Source of the DNA: Cyanobacteria bacterium UBA8156 | GTDB lineage: Bacteria > Cyanobacteriota > Cyanobacteriia > Pseudanabaenales > Pseudanabaenaceae | Direction: 5' to 3' | NCBI GenBank assembly: GCA_003456125.1 | Contig: DMPD01000178.1 | Span: 1 to 6,228 of the forward strand | Length of the DNA stretch: 6,228 bases | Part shown: positions 1 to 5,286 of the stretch, one piece after another | How the letters are laid out: every line of letters starts with the position of its first letter | Numbering within the stretch: position 1 is the first letter of the stretch | Translations under genes and position numbers: made by a program | The notes under the pieces: generated by a model | What the model was told of the DNA's origin: nothing | What the model saw: only the letters and a program-made list of their open reading frames with translations | Database searches by the model: none

Positions 1-158
1 CCCCCCGCCCGCAAGGAGGAGACGGCAATTTGCACTGGAATTGGCACCGAGCCATCGCCCTGTTGGGCCGCGTAGAGAGCTGCTCCCAGGGAGTCGGTAC
101 CGATCGCCTGCACCTGCCGGTAGCCTTTTTGGGTCAAAGCCAACGTTACGTCGTTCAT
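1..158 (-). CDS. Partial hypothetical protein, N-terminal part (runs off the window)
   Basis: An open frame on the minus strand starts at an ATG (158-156) and runs off the left edge after 52 codons without a stop. The product begins MNDVTLALTQKGYRQ and continues with a Gly/Ala-rich stretch containing TDSLGAALYAAQQGDG. I do not recognise the family. The composition looks like a soluble alpha/beta protein, with no signal peptide or membrane segment in the visible part. The start is uncertain: the frame stays open upstream, a GTG at 173-171 (reading GPSA before the ATG) is an alternative, and neither has a clear Shine-Dalgarno sequence. It is divergent from the V4R operon, so the 159-318 gap probably holds both promoters. 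The opposing plus-strand frame from 41 to 358 has an Arg/Pro-rich translation typical of a shadow frame, which is why I prefer the minus strand. Confidence 0.5.
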   Translation of the reverse strand, partial: MNDVTLALTQKGYRQVQAIGTDSLGAALYAAQQGDGSVPIPVQIAVSSLRAG

Positions 159-318
159 TGCGCTGGGGCCCACTACCCAACCAATATAGCGGGGGAATAA
201 ACATTTGTGACGGAAGCCCGTGGGCGATCGCCCCAGCCGCTAGAGTGCAAGAGAACGCATACCCCAAGAATGTGCGTACACTGGTAAAGAACAAACCACA
301 AGCAACAAGGGGGAAACT
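159..318. promoter_or_regulatory. Divergent intergenic region upstream of the V4R operon
   Basis: This 160-base gap separates the minus-strand partial gene from the first V4R gene and should contain the operon promoter. I found no convincing -35/-10 pair. Visible items are a HIP1 palindrome extended to 12 bases (GGGCGATCGCCC, 222-233) and a near-palindrome TGTGCGTACA at 271-280 with one mismatched pair, which could be an operator half but is unproven. The last 25 bases are A-rich and lead into the ribosome binding site of the V4R gene. Confidence 0.4.
307..313 (+). promoter_or_regulatory. Ribosome binding site deciding the GTG start of the first V4R gene
   Basis: AAGGGGG lies five bases upstream of the GTG at 319. 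No in-frame ATG lies near the beginning of this frame before the conserved region, so this site supports GTG as the true start. Confidence 0.6.
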
Positions 319-1008
319 GTGGTTTCAGCCGCACCGGATCGAGTCGTTGGTCGTCTGATCGACAACGGTCGTCGCAAAAACAACCATTACAGCCTCGAAG
401 ACTTTTTCCAACCCGATCGCGACGAAGGTCAGGTTTTGGATTGGAACGGTCTGCGCAACGTTTTGACCACTGAAGATTTTATCATTGGTCTCCAAGAAGG
501 GTTGGAGGAAGAAGTGGGGGAAGCCTCCGCCGCCGTGATGTACAGCATCGGGTGCGAGTGGGGCCGCAAAGACGGGGAATTTTTCACCGAGTGGTTCGAG
601 CGGGATTTTCAGAAGAGCATCCGCCAGGCGAGCCTGCCGTTTTTGTTGGAAACCTGGTGGTGGCCCTTCACCGCCCAGGGATGGGGACGCTGGAGCATGA
701 ACACCCAGGATCGGAAACAGGGGTTTATGTTCATCAGCATCTACGATTCCGCCGTGGCTCGCACCCTAGGGGACGTGGGGAAACCGGTGTGCCACCTGTA
801 CGCGGGGTTGTTTTCCGGCTTTTTTACCTACCTGGTGAACAAGCAATTGGAATGCATTGAGATTCAGTGCTATGCCATGGGAGAGAGCTACTGCAAATTT
901 TTGTTGGGGGGCAGCAACCGGATTGATGCGGCCTCGTTCTGGCTGCACGAAGGGGCCACCAGCCGGGACATCGAGACCCGTTTGCAGAATGGGGAAATGT
1001 TGAAATGA
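319..1008 (+). CDS. V4R-domain protein, Slr0144-like (photosystem II assembly operon type)
   Basis: A 229-residue soluble protein with a C-terminal V4R (4-vinyl reductase) domain, a small-molecule-binding fold named from BchJ and also found in the sensor part of XylR/DmpR-type regulators. The N-terminal 50 residues are a variable lead with SLEDFF at 25-30. The core shows C79 in GCEWGRKDGEFF, GWGRW at 121-125, and the V4R signature VCHLYAG (157-163) through CYAMGESYCKF. C158, E181, C184 and C192 have the spacing (23, 3, 8) of the zinc ligands I recall for the phenol sensor MopR, so a structural metal site is likely. The GTG start is backed by a strong ribosome binding site. The stop overlaps the next ATG (ATGA), implying translational coupling. 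Order and type match Synechocystis slr0144, reported to help photosystem II assembly; its ligand is unknown, and a tetrapyrrole is an inference. Confidence 0.9.
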   Translation: MVSAAPDRVVGRLIDNGRRKNNHYSLEDFFQPDRDEGQVLDWNGLRNVLTTEDFIIGLQEGLEEEVGEASAAVMYSIGCEWGRKDGEFFTEWFERDFQKSIRQASLPFLLETWWWPFTAQGWGRWSMNTQDRKQGFMFISIYDSAVARTLGDVGKPVCHLYAGLFSGFFTYLVNKQLECIEIQCYAMGESYCKFLLGGSNRIDAASFWLHEGATSRDIETRLQNGEMLK

Positions 1009-1268
1009 GCGCTTGGGCATCGCTTTCGGTGCAACAATTTTGGCAGCAATTCAACTGGGACGGTCGCCCTTTGGCACCGCAGGGCAGCGCGACCGTCCGG
1101 GCGGGTCTGTCCCTATCCCTGAGTGTGGCCCAGTATTTTGCCCGGATCCCGTGGGAAGGGCGAGCGGTGGTGGCGGCCCCGGTCAGCGCCCCGGTGGTTC
1201 CCGAAGAACCCACCGAGGAGTTGGCCACCCTCGAAGACTTTTTGGGGGATATTTCGGCCTTTTTCTAG
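1005..1268 (+). CDS. Small conserved cyanobacterial protein, Slr0145 position, with a duplicated motif
   Basis: An 87-residue protein starting at the ATG that overlaps the stop of the upstream V4R gene (ATGA at 1005-1008). It has no signal peptide or membrane segment. It is built from two copies of a 15-residue motif, L-S-V-x-Q-[FY]-[FW]-x4-W-[DE]-G-R, at residues 7-21 and 39-53, with 7 identical and several similar positions. A low-complexity Ala/Val/Pro/Glu linker (about 54-72) follows, then an acidic-hydrophobic tail, TLEDFLGDISAFF (75-87). This architecture suggests short aromatic docking motifs on a flexible chain rather than an enzyme, but that is inference. Its position between a V4R protein and a phycobilisome-like protein corresponds to slr0145 in the Synechocystis cluster. 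Function is unknown. The frame is real because of the coupled start and the repeated motif, although the region also has open shadow frames. Confidence 0.8.
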   Translation: MSAWASLSVQQFWQQFNWDGRPLAPQGSATVRAGLSLSLSVAQYFARIPWEGRAVVAAPVSAPVVPEEPTEELATLEDFLGDISAFF

Positions 1269-1276
1269 CCATTCTC

Positions 1277-1320
1277 GGGGCTCCCCTCTGCCGTGCGGGG
1301 AGAGGGGCTGGGGGTGAGGG
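1277..1320. repeat. REP-like palindromic intergenic repeat inside the operon
   Basis: The gap between the small protein and the phycobilisome-like gene holds a G/C-rich palindromic block. CCCCTCT (1283-1289) pairs with AGAGGGG (1301-1307), and an overlapping alternative pairs CTCCCC (1281-1286) with GGGGAG (1297-1302). The block is followed by CTGGGGGTGAGGG (1308-1320). From memory, it resembles a class of short intergenic repeats found dispersed in many cyanobacterial and other bacterial genomes. Copy number in this genome cannot be judged from one window. In the mRNA it would form a hairpin just after the stop codon; no T-tract follows, so it is unlikely to be a full terminator. Confidence 0.55.
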
Positions 1321-1348
1321 CAAGCTAATATTTTCCGAGTTGGGGTGC

Positions 1349-1354
1349 AGGAGG
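1349..1354 (+). promoter_or_regulatory. Strong ribosome binding site of the phycobilisome-like gene
   Basis: AGGAGG sits six bases before the ATG at 1361. It fixes that start although the frame remains open far upstream. It also shows that this gene has its own strong initiation signal after the intergenic repeat. Confidence 0.8.
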
Positions 1355-1360
1355 CAAGCG

Positions 1361-1816
1361 ATGAATCGAGAGCTACAGGATTTGATTGCGCGGGCTGAGG
1401 AGCGGTTTTTGGCCGATGGCGATCTCAAACTTTTGGAATCCTATGTGGCTTCCATTCCGGAGCGTCTGGCGACCTACCGCATTTTGCGCGATCGGGAATT
1501 GACCATGGTGCAGGCGGTGGCGGACGGGGCCAGCGAGGCGTTGCCGGGGGTAGCCGAAGCCGACCTCAAAAAAGCCCTGCAGGGGTTGTTGCTGGTGGTA
1601 CGCTACTGTGCCATGGGTATCCTCACCGACGATGAAAACCTCCTCAAACAGCGGTTGTTGGGGTGGTTGGAGCAGGTATCGGGCCCCGATACCAAAAAAG
1701 CCAATGAGGTGATTTACAAACTGTTCAATCAGCAAGTGCGGCAACACCTCAGCGAAGGGCAAATGAACCTGTTGCAACCGTTTATCACCACCGCCCAAGT
1801 GACCCTGATTTACTAA
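1361..1816 (+). CDS. Phycobilisome-type (allophycocyanin-like) protein without the bilin-binding Cys, Slr0146 position
   Basis: A 151-residue, mostly helical protein that aligns by eye with the globin-like fold of phycobiliprotein alpha/beta subunits. The best anchor is RYCAMGILTDDENLLKQ (81-97), which lines up with the RLVTYGIVAGD region of allophycocyanin. With this anchor, the chromophore Cys84 position falls on Ala72 (KKALQGLLLVVRY) and the adjacent Asp87 position on Gly75, so a covalently bound bilin is not expected. Cys83 is the only cysteine and lies at a different position. A normal phycobiliprotein subunit has about 160-177 residues, so this is slightly short. The start is fixed by AGGAGG. 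It lies between the two V4R genes, as slr0146 does in Synechocystis, which argues for a role in photosystem II assembly or tetrapyrrole handling rather than as an antenna subunit. Family assignment is fairly sure; function is inferred. Confidence 0.85.
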   Translation: MNRELQDLIARAEERFLADGDLKLLESYVASIPERLATYRILRDRELTMVQAVADGASEALPGVAEADLKKALQGLLLVVRYCAMGILTDDENLLKQRLLGWLEQVSGPDTKKANEVIYKLFNQQVRQHLSEGQMNLLQPFITTAQVTLIY

Positions 1817-1857
1817 AATCCTGAAATTCCTGTTTGCAGATTGCCGTTGGAAGATTT

Positions 1858-1861
1858 GAGG
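1858..1861 (+). promoter_or_regulatory. Ribosome binding site supporting the ATG at 1871
   Basis: GAGG lies nine bases before ATG 1871. This favours that start over the upstream in-frame TTG at 1841, which would add ten residues and has no comparable site. Confidence 0.5.
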
Positions 1862-1870
1862 ATCAAAACC

Positions 1871-2527
1871 ATGATTTCTGTTGCCGAGCTGATTCAGGGC
1901 GATCGCGTACCGGGGAATTATTTTGACTACCCGAGTTACGTGCGGGGGGAACTGGAGATGGGATTGCTGGAGAACCGGCGGGGCGATCGCCTGTTGGCGG
2001 TACCGGACACCCTGATTTCCGCCTTGTACGAAGCGTTGGCGAAGGAAACCGGACAGGCGGCGCGGCTGGTGTTGTTCAACTGCGGCAAGTGGTGGGGAAA
2101 GAGCTTCTACACCCGGTTTACGGAGTGGCTGACGGAATACTACGGGATGCCGGTGGCGGAGATGGAAATGCAACTGTTTGGGTTGTGTTTGCAGGAGTGT
2201 TGGCGGACTCACGGTTGGGGGCGGTTTGAGTTGGATATGGCCCACCAAGAGCGAGGATTTCTGGTGGTGAAAACCCGGAATTCCCCCTACGCCAAACCGT
2301 TGCCGAAGATGAACCAGCCCAGTTGCTACCTAGAGGCGGGCGTGTTGGCCAGTTTCTTTTCGCGGTTGGCGGGGCGGGAGCTGACGGCGGTTCAGATTGC
2401 CTGTGAATCGATGGGAGCCGATCGCAACGAATTTGTGCTGGGCTTGCCGGAGCGGCTGAAGCCGGCGAGTGCCGGGGTCGAGGAAGGTTTGGATCGGGAA
2501 GCGATTTGGAGCCGGTTGCTGGGGTAA
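1871..2527 (+). CDS. Second V4R-domain protein, Slr0147-like, with an eroded metal site
   Basis: A 218-residue paralog of the protein at 319. Shared landmarks are C71 in FNCGKWWGKSFY (C79 in the paralog), GWGRF at 115-119 (GWGRW), and the V4R C-terminal segment from SCYLEAG (151-157) to NEFVLGL. At the putative metal positions the residues are C152, Q175, C178 and N186, at the same 23-3-8 spacing as C, E, C, C in the paralog, so two of four ligands are replaced and zinc binding is doubtful. The N-terminus (MISVAELIQ, then YFDYPSYVRGELEMGLLENRRGDRLL in pieces) has no signal peptide. The ATG at 1871 is chosen for its GAGG site and the conserved start. Its TAA shares one base with the ATG of cobA-hemD, so the two are likely translationally coupled. 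A ligand-binding partner of the first V4R protein is a reasonable guess, unproven. Confidence 0.9.
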   Translation: MISVAELIQGDRVPGNYFDYPSYVRGELEMGLLENRRGDRLLAVPDTLISALYEALAKETGQAARLVLFNCGKWWGKSFYTRFTEWLTEYYGMPVAEMEMQLFGLCLQECWRTHGWGRFELDMAHQERGFLVVKTRNSPYAKPLPKMNQPSCYLEAGVLASFFSRLAGRELTAVQIACESMGADRNEFVLGLPERLKPASAGVEEGLDREAIWSRLLG

Positions 2528-3999
2528 TGGTCTATGTGGTGGGGGCTGGTCTGGGGGAACGGTACCTGACGGTGCGGGGACGGGAGCTACTGGCGACGGC
2601 CGAGGCGATCGTGTGCGATGACTTGGTGGATCGAGCCGTGCTGCGGTGGGCCCCCCAGGCCACGGTGTATTGGGTGGGGAAGCGCGGGGGCCAACCGAGC
2701 ATCTCCCAGGAAGCGATCAACGCCCTGCTGGTGGACTTGGCCCAATCGGGGCAGCGGGTGGTGCGGCTCAAGGGGGGCGATCCCGGTGTATTTGGGCGAT
2801 TAGCCAGTGAGTTGGGGGCTTTGCAACAGGCAGGTATTCCCTGGGAAGTGGTGCCGGGGATTTCCAGTGCGTTGGGCGGGCCGTTGTTGGCCGGGGTGCC
2901 CCTGACCGATCGCGATCGCCCGGCGGTGGCGATCGTGACGGCCACAGCCCTAGACACTTTGCCGTGGGGGGCCCTGGCCCAAATGCCGACGGTGGTGGTG
3001 TTGATGGGGGGAACTTCGTTGCCGGCTTGGCAGACCCGGTTGTTGGCGGCGGGGAAACCGCCCACCACGCCGGTGACGTTGCTGCGGGATGTGGGGGGCC
3101 CCCGGTACCGGATTTGGGAAAGTACCTTGGGGGCGATCGCCACGGTGACGGCGGGGGAGGATTTATCACCCTTGGTGGCGGTGGTGGGGGCACAGCCGGA
3201 ATTTCCGCCAGCGCTGCCGTTGGCCGGTCAGACGGTTTTGGTAACCCGGGCGGCGGAGCAGGGAGCCGAACTCACCCAGCGGTTGCAGGACTTGGGGGCC
3301 CGCACCCTGGAAATGCCGGCCTTAGCGGTGCTGCCCCCTTCCACTTGGGAACCCTGCGATCGAGCGATCGCCGCCCTATCGACCTACACCTGGTTGTGGT
3401 TAGCCTCGGTCAACGGCGTGCGGGCTTTTGGGGAGCGCTTGGCCCAACACGGGTTGGACAGCCGGGCCCTGGCGGGGTTAAAAATTGCCGTGGTGGGGCG
3501 ACAAACCGCCCAAGCATTGTTGGCCTATGGGTTGCGGGCGGATTTCATCCCCGCAGATTTTACGGCGGATTGCTTAGCCGAAACCTTGCCGTTGGTGCCG
3601 GGACAACGGATCTTGTTTCCGCGGGTGGAATCGGGGGGGCGCACCACGGCCCTCCAGCGGTTGCAGGGGCGGGGGGCCCACATCGAAACCGTGCCGGTGT
3701 ACGAATCGGGGTGTCCGGCGGCGGTGGCTCCCGAAATTGTGGAAGCCTTGCGCGCCCAAGAAATGGCGATCGTCACCTTTACCAGCAGCAAAACCGTGCA
3801 GCACTTTGCCCAATTGCTGGATGGGGTGGCCACCCGGAGCGAGTGGCGGGAATGGTTGCAGGCAACGGCGATCGCCGCCATTGGCCCCAGCACCGCCGAG
3901 ACCTGTCAGGAAGTCCTGGGGCGGGTAGACTGCATGGCCCAGGAATTTACGTTGGCGGGATTGGTGCAAGCCCTGGTAGAGGGGTCAACGAAAGCCTAA
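2527..3999 (+). CDS. cobA-hemD: Fused uroporphyrinogen-III C-methyltransferase / uroporphyrinogen-III synthase
   Basis: A 490-residue cytosolic fusion. Residues 1-222 are a CobA/SUMT domain, which uses two SAM to turn uroporphyrinogen III into precorrin-2 for siroheme and cobalamin. Landmarks are GAGLGERYLTVRG (6-18), GKRGGQPS (51-58), VRLKGGDPGVFGR (79-91), VVPGISSA (108-115), GVPLTD (123-128) and LMGG (159-162). Residues about 232-486 are a HemD domain, which closes hydroxymethylbilane to uroporphyrinogen III: TVLVTRAAEQGAEL (236-249), SVNGVRAF (294-301), AVVGRQTA (321-328), a mid-domain ILFPRVESGG (362-371), TFTSSKTV (417-424) and AIGPSTAETC (451-460). Both domains have full length. The ATG at 2527 overlaps the V4R stop (TAATG); an in-frame TTG at 2506 would add only seven residues that are not CobA-like. 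The SAM loop is one residue shorter than the usual GAGPGD-type loop and has Leu for Pro, so CobA activity deserves a test. Confidence 0.93.
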   Translation: MVYVVGAGLGERYLTVRGRELLATAEAIVCDDLVDRAVLRWAPQATVYWVGKRGGQPSISQEAINALLVDLAQSGQRVVRLKGGDPGVFGRLASELGALQQAGIPWEVVPGISSALGGPLLAGVPLTDRDRPAVAIVTATALDTLPWGALAQMPTVVVLMGGTSLPAWQTRLLAAGKPPTTPVTLLRDVGGPRYRIWESTLGAIATVTAGEDLSPLVAVVGAQPEFPPALPLAGQTVLVTRAAEQGAELTQRLQDLGARTLEMPALAVLPPSTWEPCDRAIAALSTYTWLWLASVNGVRAFGERLAQHGLDSRALAGLKIAVVGRQTAQALLAYGLRADFIPADFTADCLAETLPLVPGQRILFPRVESGGRTTALQRLQGRGAHIETVPVYESGCPAAVAPEIVEALRAQEMAIVTFTSSKTVQHFAQLLDGVATRSEWREWLQATAIAAIGPSTAETCQEVLGRVDCMAQEFTLAGLVQALVEGSTKA

Positions 4000-4004
4000 G
4001 AAAA

Positions 4005-4033
4005 TTGCCATTGGGGCCCGACCCTAGTACGAT
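4005..4033 (+). promoter_or_regulatory. Possible sigma-70-type promoter before the glycosyltransferase
   Basis: TTGCCA (4005-4010, five of six to TTGACA) is followed after 17 bases by TACGAT (4028-4033, four of six to TATAAT). It would start transcription about 20 bases before the ATG at 4061, giving the glycosyltransferase a promoter separate from the upstream operon. Such matches are common by chance. Confidence 0.3.
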
Positions 4034-4060
4034 CCAAACAGTCTTCCGCACGTCCGCCGT

Positions 4061-5011
4061 ATGCGCATTCTTGCCCTTGTGCCTGGAGGAATCGGGGATC
4101 AACTGCTGTTTTTCCCGACCCTCGAAACCCTGCAGCAGTCCTTCCCCAAAGCGGCGATCGACGTGGTGGTCGAACCACGAGCCGTAGCCGCCTACCGTCT
4201 GTGTCCCGTGGCCGTGACCCCCCGCCCCTTCGACTTTAAGGCCCGCAACAGTTTGGCGGATTGGGCCAACCTGTTGGGCATTCTCCGCGAACAGGAATAT
4301 GCGATCGCCCTTTCTTTGGGCCGCAATCCCAACATTGGTCTGTTTTTGTGGTTAGCGGGCATCCCGCAGCGGGTGGGCTACGGCGATAGTTTGTTTTTGA
4401 CCGATCGGGTACCCTACAACGGCCATCAACACGCCGCCCATGCCTACCACGACTTGGTGAAAGGTCTGGGGATCGCCACCCCGCCCCCCAAAGTGCGCAT
4501 TGCCGTCGCCAAGGCCGATTTGGAATGGGCCAACCGGGAACGGACAGCCCTGGGCATCACCGGTGGCTACATTGCGCTACACCCCGGGGCCAGTTTGCTG
4601 TCCCAAATCAAGGGCATCGATAAAATCTACCCAGCCGCCCAATGGGTCGAGGTGCTGCAGGGACTCCAAGCCCAAGCCCCCGACCTGCCGATGGTGCTGT
4701 TGCAGGGGCCCGAAGATGGGGCGATCGCCCAGGAAATGGTGGCGGCGCTGCCGGGCATCAAGCCCATGGTGCCGCCGGATACCGGGAAATTGGCGGCGTT
4801 GATTGCCGGGGCTAACCTGTTTTTGTGCACCGATAGTGCGCCCATGCACATCGGAGTGGCTGTCGAAGCCAACCTGTTGGCGCTGTTTGGGGCCACCGAC
4901 CCCGCCAAGTTGTTGCCCGTCCATCCCAACTTCCAGTTTGTGCAGGCCCCCGCCGGCCAACCCATCGCCGCCATCACCCCCACCGCCATCTTGGCCAAAC
5001 TCTTGACCTAG
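4061..5011 (+). CDS. Glycosyltransferase family 9 protein (ADP-heptose:LPS heptosyltransferase-like)
   Basis: A 316-residue GT-B fold enzyme, close to the usual length of WaaC/WaaF relatives. The N-terminal half opens with the first beta strand and Gly-rich loop, MRILALVPGGIGDQLLFFPT (1-20), including the GD pair typical of the family. The C-terminal nucleotide-sugar half begins near YIALHPGAS (170-178), with K185 soon after. It carries CTDSAPMHIGVAVE (256-269) and LFGATDP (275-281), matching the family's T(N)DSGPMH...FGxTDP signature with Ala for Gly. There is no signal peptide; the enzyme probably acts at the inner face of the cytoplasmic membrane on lipid-linked glycans. Cyanobacteria often lack heptose in LPS, so the actual donor and acceptor are unknown. 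The ATG is immediately upstream of the first conserved strand, but no Shine-Dalgarno is visible. It follows cobA-hemD after 61 bases, and a shared role with that unit is not evident. Confidence 0.88.
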   Translation: MRILALVPGGIGDQLLFFPTLETLQQSFPKAAIDVVVEPRAVAAYRLCPVAVTPRPFDFKARNSLADWANLLGILREQEYAIALSLGRNPNIGLFLWLAGIPQRVGYGDSLFLTDRVPYNGHQHAAHAYHDLVKGLGIATPPPKVRIAVAKADLEWANRERTALGITGGYIALHPGASLLSQIKGIDKIYPAAQWVEVLQGLQAQAPDLPMVLLQGPEDGAIAQEMVAALPGIKPMVPPDTGKLAALIAGANLFLCTDSAPMHIGVAVEANLLALFGATDPAKLLPVHPNFQFVQAPAGQPIAAITPTAILAKLLT

Positions 5012-5033
5012 ACGCTAGGGGGTTTGGTATATT
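5003..5033 (+). promoter_or_regulatory. Possible promoter of the porin gene, overlapping the end of the glycosyltransferase gene
   Basis: TTGACC (5003-5008) spans the last codons of the glycosyltransferase. An extended -10 element, TGGTATATT (5025-5033; hexamer TATATT five of six), follows with a long 19-base spacer. A start near 5040 would give the porin an mRNA leader of about 250 bases. A second, weaker combination is TTGAAC (5032-5037) with CACAAT (5055-5060), 17-base spacer. A lone TATGAT at 5154-5159 lacks a good -35. Confidence 0.3.
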
Positions 5034-5063
5034 GAACTGGCATTCCCCATTATGCACAATCCC

Positions 5064-5079
5064 TTGCGGAAAACCGCAA
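5064..5079 (+). other. Perfect 6-bp hairpin, TTGCGG-AAAA-CCGCAA
   Basis: The two arms are fully complementary around an AAAA loop, 52 bases after the glycosyltransferase stop. The flanking CCC (5061-5063) and GGG (5083-5085) could extend it past a TCA bulge. No T-run follows directly, so it may be an mRNA 3'-end stabiliser or a DNA operator rather than an intrinsic terminator. Confidence 0.45.
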
Positions 5080-5124
5080 TCAGGGTGCTATGTGGGGATT
5101 TTGGTGTGAAGTGATAACGCAAGG

Positions 5125-5154
5125 ACGGTACAGCCCCTGTCCCGTACTGGTTTT
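5125..5154 (+). terminator. Possible intrinsic terminator or leader attenuator
   Basis: ACGG (5125-5128) and ACAG (5130-5133) pair with CTGT (5137-5140) and CCGT (5142-5145), with a single T/C mismatch and a CCC loop. TTTT follows at 5151-5154 after a five-base gap. The weak, spaced T-run makes it a marginal terminator for the glycosyltransferase. If the porin promoter lies upstream, it would sit inside the porin leader and could act as an attenuator. Confidence 0.35.
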
Positions 5155-5281
5155 ATGATTGTTTTGCGTAGATGCTTTGTGCGGGTGTGTTGTGAGTGTG
5201 ACCCGCTTGGTGAGACCGAGTCCTAACGGATAAGGTTCACCGCAAGCGATTTGGGACCGTGGTCTGGAATCCAAAAACCGT

Positions 5282-5286
5282 GGAGG
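5282..5286 (+). promoter_or_regulatory. Strong ribosome binding site of the porin gene
   Basis: GGAGG (within GGAGGAG) lies seven bases before ATG 5294, at optimal spacing. It fixes the start and suggests high translation, as expected for an abundant outer-membrane porin. Confidence 0.8.

Noticed and set aside
275..290. Possible LexA-type box or RpaB HLR1 site upstream of the V4R operon
   Set aside because: GTAC-ACT-G-GTA matches only part of the cyanobacterial LexA consensus, and the HLR1 half-sites match too poorly; neither is better than chance.
41..358. Plus-strand open frame of 105 codons at the left end
   Set aside because: Its translation is Arg/Pro/Ser-rich without recognisable motifs, it opposes a more protein-like minus-strand frame, and it runs into the V4R gene start in another frame.
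25..373. Possible SLEDFF-like relation between the first V4R N-terminus and the small protein tail
   Set aside because: SLEDFF (V4R residues 25-30, about bases 391-408) and TLEDFL in the small protein share only a short acidic-aromatic string; without alignment this is not evidence of common origin.
1373..2248. Long minus-strand frame of 291 codons opposite the phycobilisome-like and second V4R genes
   Set aside because: The translation is His/Gln/Pro-rich, typical of the antisense of a G+C-rich gene, and both sense genes under it have clear family motifs and ribosome binding sites.
2964..4187. Plus-strand frame of 407 codons overlapping cobA-hemD
   Set aside because: Extremely Gly-rich shadow translation in a shifted frame; the CobA and HemD motifs lie in the other frame.
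5250..5275. TTTGG...CCAAA and GACC-GT-GGTC inverted pairs just before the porin ribosome binding site
   Set aside because: The inner pair leaves a two-base loop and the outer pair is short, so a stable fold that would hide the ribosome binding site is not supported.
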